DNA of 64,000 nucleotides from Arthrobacter rhizophilus (GTDB lineage Bacteria; Actinomycetota; Actinomycetes; Actinomycetales; Micrococcaceae), in the NCBI RefSeq assembly GCF_026241105.1, contig NZ_JAPFFT010000001.1, forward strand, positions 483,969 through 547,968, given 5' to 3'. The position numbers and the translations under genes were made by a program. The notes below the pieces were generated by a model that did not search any database, was not told the DNA's origin, and saw only the letters and a program-made list of their open reading frames with translations. Numbering within the stretch: position 1 is the stretch's first letter; each line of letters starts with the position of its first letter. Below are positions 60,596 to 64,000 of this stretch, piece by piece.

Positions 60596-62263
60596 TCAAG
60601 ACTTCAGGCGAACGTTTGTAAAAACTTCGTTTAAGACAGGCGATGCAGGGTACTTCTCGACGCGGTCGGAGAGAGCCAAGGCCGAGATGGGGAAGGCAAT
60701 GGGGACCGCCGGGACGGTTGCGGCAACTTGGGCATTGATGGTCTGGTACTGGGAGTTGCGGTCGGAGCCGTCAGGGAGCCCACGGGCTCGGTCGATTTTC
60801 GAGAACACCTGCGGATCGCTGTAGCCGAACTCGCCATTGTTCTCACCGAAAAGGGTGCCCACGAAGTTGTCCGGATCCGAGTAGGCGCCGTTCCAGCCGA
60901 GTAGGTGGAGCGCATGATCGCCCGGCGATTGGACCTTCTGGAGGTAGCCATCGTCCCAGCTCACAGGCACCGGTTTGATGTTGAGCCCGACGGCGGTCAG
61001 CTCGGCGCTGATCTCCGCGTAGATCTTTTCCGGGGTGGGCATGTAGGCGCGGGTGACGTTGAGCGGGTAGTAGAACTTGAGTTCTTCGCCCTTGTAGCCG
61101 GATTTAGCGAGCAGCTGCTTGGCTTTGTCCGGGTCGTACCCGAGCGCCGGAGCATTGTTGTTGAATCCGCTCAGCTTGGGCGGAACGAACTGGGATGCCG
61201 GTGACGTGTTGTCGATAAAGAACTTATGGATAAGGGTCTCTTTGTCGATGGCCATTTCGATTGCCTGGCGGACTCCAAGATTCTGGAGGGGACCCACGGA
61301 CTCGTTCATTCCCAGGTACATCACGGAGAACGGATCCCGTTGGACGATCTGCATGCCCTTCTTGACCAGTTGGTCGAAGGTTCCGGCGGTGACGAGGTCG
61401 TAGCCGTCGATTGTGCCCGCCAGCAGGGCCTGAAGGCGACCTTGTGGATGGTCGAACGGAATGAAGTTGACTGTAGCTATCTGTCCGCGATCGCCCCAGT
61501 AACCCTTGTAGCTCGTAAGGGTGATGCGGTCCTGACTCCAGGAGGAGAAGACGTACGGGCCGGTGCCGACGGGATGGGAGGCATACGACGACGCCGGTTG
61601 CCCTGCCAATTTCTTGTCCAGGACGTTCGCGGTGCCTTCGGCCATCGCTTTGGGGGACGACATTGCGAAAGCAGGCAGGGTCAAGGCTTGGAGGAATCCG
61701 GTGAAGGGCTTCGCCAAGTTGATCTGGACGTGGTCGGCTGAGATCGCCTTGCAGTTCTTGAATAAGGAGAGAGTGGCGTCGTCCGAGAAGGACTTGAAGA
61801 CGCTCTTGAAGGGAATGCCGGGCACTTGTTGGCGCACGGTTGCCGGAAGGTTGAACCAGCGGTTGAAGTTGCTGCAGACCGCGGCGGCATCAAAGGCTGT
61901 TCCGTCGTGGAAAGTGACTTTTGTGCGCAGCGTGAAGTCGTAGCTGAGTCCGTCATTTCCTTGGGACCATGCTGTGGCCAGAAGAGGCGTCGGTTGCCCG
62001 GTGGAAGCATCCACGCCCACAAGGCCTTCCATCACTTGCCGAGTGACGCGATACGACTCCGAGTCGTTCGTCAGGGCGGGGTCGAGTCCAAGCGGCATCG
62101 ACGGGGTGCCGAAGTTGAACGTCTTGCTCGGCTCCGGCGGTGCATCCCCCGCGGCCGATGTTGACGGTGCCGGACCAGGGGCTACCGTGCACGAGGTCAA
62201 GGCCACGGCCAGAAGGCCTGCGCCGATTTGTAGCGTGACACGGCGAAGCTTGCTGCTTACCAC
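60596..62263 (-). CDS. ABC transporter substrate-binding lipoprotein (peptide/nickel type)
   Basis: A 555-aa family-5 binding protein. Signal peptide with lipobox LTSC at ~25, then [63 protein letters not shown] and [16 protein letters not shown]. It captures oligopeptides or similar solutes outside the membrane. The permease and ATPase genes are not next to it, so it must use an unlinked transporter. GTG 62263 has GAGGGG upstream; TAGACT and a small leader hairpin (ACGGGC-GAAG-GCCCGT, 62287-62302) precede it. Confidence 0.92.
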   Translation of the reverse strand: MVSSKLRRVTLQIGAGLLAVALTSCTVAPGPAPSTSAAGDAPPEPSKTFNFGTPSMPLGLDPALTNDSESYRVTRQVMEGLVGVDASTGQPTPLLATAWSQGNDGLSYDFTLRTKVTFHDGTAFDAAAVCSNFNRWFNLPATVRQQVPGIPFKSVFKSFSDDATLSLFKNCKAISADHVQINLAKPFTGFLQALTLPAFAMSSPKAMAEGTANVLDKKLAGQPASSYASHPVGTGPYVFSSWSQDRITLTSYKGYWGDRGQIATVNFIPFDHPQGRLQALLAGTIDGYDLVTAGTFDQLVKKGMQIVQRDPFSVMYLGMNESVGPLQNLGVRQAIEMAIDKETLIHKFFIDNTSPASQFVPPKLSGFNNNAPALGYDPDKAKQLLAKSGYKGEELKFYYPLNVTRAYMPTPEKIYAEISAELTAVGLNIKPVPVSWDDGYLQKVQSPGDHALHLLGWNGAYSDPDNFVGTLFGENNGEFGYSDPQVFSKIDRARGLPDGSDRNSQYQTINAQVAATVPAVPIAFPISALALSDRVEKYPASPVLNEVFTNVRLKS

Positions 62264-62355
62264 TCTTGTCCCCTCAAGGCAGTTGGACGGGCGAAGGCCC
62301 GTGGCAGCCGGACCGCAGTCCAGTCTAGTTCAGGGGCCTGAGTCCCGGCTGAAAA

Positions 62356-62390
62356 CTGAAGTGCCCCGGTCAAGGACCGGGGCACTTCAG
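62356..62390. terminator. Strong hairpin downstream of tRNA-Leu
   Basis: A perfect 15-bp stem, CTGAAGTGCCCCGGT with ACCGGGGCACTTCAG, and a 5-base loop. It lies 5 bases past the 3' end of the minus-strand tRNA-Leu; on that strand the stem is followed by TTTTC. Confidence 0.88.
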
Positions 62391-62395
62391 ACGTG

Positions 62396-62477
62396 TGCGC
62401 AAGGGGGGACTTGAACCCCCACGCCCGAAGGCACAGGAACCTAAATCCTGCGTGTCTGCCAATTTCACCACTCGCGC
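62396..62477 (-). tRNA. tRNA-Leu (anticodon UAG)
   Basis: The acceptor GCGCGAG pairs with CTTGCGC plus discriminator A. The anticodon stem CAGGA/TCCTG encloses TTTAGGT, giving UAG. A long variable arm (TGCCTTCGGGCG) and the GGTTCAAGTC T-loop fit class II tRNA-Leu. The 3' CCA is not encoded. Confidence 0.95.
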
Positions 62478-62595
62478 TGGTGCTGGTACCTGGCCGGGAT
62501 TCAGGGTCTCTTGCGTCCCGGGCACATACCGCGCTCTATTGTACCCGTGGTTTGCGCCGGCCGTTCCGCCGTCGCCCGACGCGGGCATGTCGTGG

Positions 62596-63069
62596 CTACT
62601 TGTCGAGCTTGAGGTCCCTGCGGAGCTTCGCAACATGTCCGGTGGCCCGCACGTTGTACTGGGCCACGGCTACCTTGCCGTCGGGGTCCACCACGATCGT
62701 GGATCGGATCAGCCCTTCGTAAGTGCGTCCGTAGTTCTTCTTTTCTCCCCAAGCCGCGTAAGCGTCAGCTACGTGGTGCCCTTCGTCGGACAGCAGGGGA
62801 AAGGTCAGGGATTCCTCGGCCACGAACTTTTCCAAGTCCTTCACTGTGTCCGGAGAGACGCCAAGGACTTCGTAACCGGCGGCACGAAGAGTTTCGAGGG
62901 AATCCCGGAAATCGCAGGCCTGCTTCGCGCATGCCGGGGTGGACGCCGCCGGGTAGAAATAGATGACCGTATTCCGGCCACGGTAGGAGGCCAGGCTGAC
63001 GTCACGGCCAGTGTGGTCCTTGAGGGTGAAATCGGGGGCAACGCCGCCAGGAATGAGTCGTTCCGCCAT
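62596..63069 (-). CDS. bcp: Thiol peroxidase, bacterioferritin comigratory protein type
   Basis: A 157-aa peroxiredoxin. APDFTLKDHTGRDVSLASYRG starts the core; YFYPAASTPACAKQACDFRD holds the peroxidatic Cys and a second Cys four residues later, the atypical 2-Cys BCP/PrxQ arrangement. It reduces hydroperoxides with thioredoxin. ATG 63069 has AAGGAG 6 bases before it. The divergent marR gene 109 bp away may be its regulator. Confidence 0.94.
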   Translation of the reverse strand: MAERLIPGGVAPDFTLKDHTGRDVSLASYRGRNTVIYFYPAASTPACAKQACDFRDSLETLRAAGYEVLGVSPDTVKDLEKFVAEESLTFPLLSDEGHHVADAYAAWGEKKNYGRTYEGLIRSTIVVDPDGKVAVAQYNVRATGHVAKLRRDLKLDK

Positions 63070-63178
63070 ACTATGCTCCTTGCTTGGGTTCGCGAGCACC
63101 CAGCTTAGTGACGAGCTGTTCGCTTCACGAATTGGACCCGAACCAGATCGATACGCCCTGGCCGATATACTGGCCCTT

Positions 63179-63667
63179 ATGCCTGACATGGAACGGTGGC
63201 CCACCGGGCGCCTGCTCTCCACGGCGGCGCGGCTCGTGGAGCACGCCTGGAATGAGAAATTACGCGGTATGGGGCTGACCCACGCCGGGGTCATTGTCAT
63301 GGAAGTGCTTGCCGTCAAGGGACCCACCACGCAGTCGATGCTCGCACAGATTGTCCGCGTACAGGCGCAGACCATGGGGAAGACCCTCGCCAGGCTGGAA
63401 GCGCACGGCCATGTCAGCCGCGCTCGCGGCATTTCGGACCGCCGAAGCCAAGTGGTCAGTCTGACCGAAGCGGGGGAGCGCACGCTCGGGCTCGCCACGC
63501 AGTTGGAGCGGGAAGTTCTTGAACCCGTTCCCGTGGATACCGCCAAACTGCGGCGGGAACTTCAAGCCCTGGTGCGCGAACTGGCGAACAACCATTCCGC
63601 GGCCGCCGTAAATGTCATTGTGGCCGCGGCCGATTCCGGCGCATCGCACGACGACGTCCCGAACTAG
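63179..63667 (+). CDS. MarR-family regulator
   Basis: A 162-aa winged-helix protein: STAARLVEHAWNEKLRGMGLTHAGVIVMEVLAVKGPTTQSMLAQIVRVQAQTMGKTLARLEAHGHVSRARGISDRRSQVVSLTEAG is a full MarR DNA-binding domain. The start is leaderless with the consensus -10 TATACT (63166-63171), 7 bases before ATG 63179. It is divergent from bcp, suggesting a redox-linked role; no Cys is present in the DNA-binding part, so sensing would not be by a single Cys. Confidence 0.9.
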   Translation: MPDMERWPTGRLLSTAARLVEHAWNEKLRGMGLTHAGVIVMEVLAVKGPTTQSMLAQIVRVQAQTMGKTLARLEAHGHVSRARGISDRRSQVVSLTEAGERTLGLATQLEREVLEPVPVDTAKLRRELQALVRELANNHSAAAVNVIVAAADSGASHDDVPN

Positions 63668-63736
63668 GTCCGCGAGGCGGCCGGTTCGGGACACCGCGAG
63701 GCGGCCGGTCCGGGGCGGAGCAGGCCGAAAAGCAAA

Positions 63737-63776
63737 AAAGATCCCAGGGTGGCGTCTCGGCCATCCAGGGATCTTT
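63737..63776. terminator. Bidirectional terminator between marR and tRNA-Lys
   Basis: AAAGATCCC (63737-63745) pairs with GGGATCTTT (63768-63776), with a 22-base loop. Flanking A and T tracts on both sides fit intrinsic termination of marR on the + strand and of the tRNA on the minus strand. A 24-bp tandem duplication (CGCGAGGCGGCCGGT at 63671 and 63695) lies just before it. Confidence 0.8.
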
Positions 63777-63779
63777 CTT

Positions 63780-63855
63780 TGGTGCACCCCCCGGGACTTG
63801 AACCCGGAACCCATTGATTAAGAGTCAATTGCTCTGCCAATTGAGCTAGAGGTGC
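63780..63855 (-). tRNA. tRNA-Lys (anticodon CUU), copy 1
   Basis: The acceptor GCACCTC pairs with GGGGTGC, followed by A and an encoded CCA. The anticodon stem ATTGA/TCAAT encloses CTCTTAA, giving CUU; the T-loop is GGTTCAAGTCC. Sequence is the same as the copy 69 bp upstream in transcription order. Confidence 0.96.
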
Positions 63856-63887
63856 AATTGTTTGTTGCTCACAACGCAAAGAAATAA

Positions 63888-63915
63888 CCCTTGAGCAGCT
63901 ATTGCCGCTCAAGGG
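63888..63915 (-). terminator. Hairpin between the two tRNA-Lys genes
   Basis: CCCTTGAGC (63888-63896) pairs with GCTCAAGGG (63907-63915); on the minus strand it is followed by TTATTTCTTTG. It lies 10 bases after the 3' end of the second tRNA-Lys gene, so the two tRNAs are probably separate transcripts. Confidence 0.75.
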
Positions 63916-63924
63916 CCCTTCCCT

Positions 63925-64000
63925 TGGTGCACCCCCCGGGACTTGAACCCGGAACCCATTGATTAAGAGTCAATTGCTCTGCCAATTGAGCTAGAGGTGC
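63925..64000 (-). tRNA. tRNA-Lys (anticodon CUU), copy 2
   Basis: Identical to the copy at 63780, complete, with encoded CCA; its 5' end coincides with the last base of the window. Confidence 0.95.

Overview
The window is high-GC chromosomal DNA from an actinobacterium of the Arthrobacter group (Micrococcaceae). This rests on gene content and order (clpS-DUF2017-murI-MBL-rph-rdgB resembles the Rv1331-Rv1341 order of mycobacteria), on families such as DUF3039, DUF4235, DUF4395 and MmyB-type regulators, and on frequent leaderless starts in which a TANNNT -10 box sits 6-7 bases before ATG or GTG. There is no rRNA, phage, transposase or CRISPR array. The assignment comes from reading the sequence, not from a database search.

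Layout. 1-9.1 kb: cut-off AI-2E-type permease, a large membrane-anchored protein of unknown function, a thioredoxin-fold/TPR protein, an old-yellow-enzyme oxidoreductase, an ABC ATPase/permease pair, nagB and a DUF3039 protein. 9.1-18.5 kb: a small membrane ORF coupled to an SF2 helicase, NAD salvage genes pncB-pncA, a 58-bp tandem repeat, then clpS-DUF2017 and murI-MBL-rph-rdgB, and a DedA protein facing them. 18.5-26.9 kb: XRE regulator-SDR-MFS cassette, DUF4235, a DnaQ-BRCT exonuclease, DUF4395, a DraG-type hydrolase, paired DUF202 genes and an aquaporin. 26.9-32.7 kb: sbcDC and an MFS exporter with an unusual hairpin/leader-ORF 5' region. 32.7-38.6 kb: iclR/hpaC-hpaB, an MHS transporter, a phosphoribosyltransferase and a MarR-like gene, with two copies of an inverted-repeat element. 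38.6-44.1 kb: a 2-oxoacid dehydrogenase operon whose E2 is reduced to a stand-alone lipoyl domain followed by an alpha/beta hydrolase, an amino-acid permease and a divergent Lrp regulator. 44.1-50 kb: nrtR-nadA-nadB-nadC-cysteine desulfurase, a complete quinolinate branch of NAD synthesis behind a 27-bp palindrome. 50-64 kb: GtrA, FAH-family, DUF1684, lipoprotein, transglutaminase-like, LLM oxidoreductase plus MarR, an RND pump, mqo, a peptide-type binding protein, bcp, MarR, tRNA-Leu and two tRNA-Lys genes.

How parts work together. NAD is served twice: salvage (nicotinamide to nicotinate by PncA, then to the mononucleotide by PncB) and de novo synthesis (NadB and NadA make quinolinate, NadC converts it, the desulfurase can supply sulfur for the NadA cluster, NrtR senses NAD state). 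The 2-oxoacid dehydrogenase genes, permease and Lrp regulator look like an amino-acid-derived keto-acid unit, but no acyltransferase E2 core is encoded there. Two non-coding repeat families (66-bp palindromes at 41958 and 49967; elements with GACGCTCGCTCAC ends at 32659 and 37241) lie immediately after gene ends.
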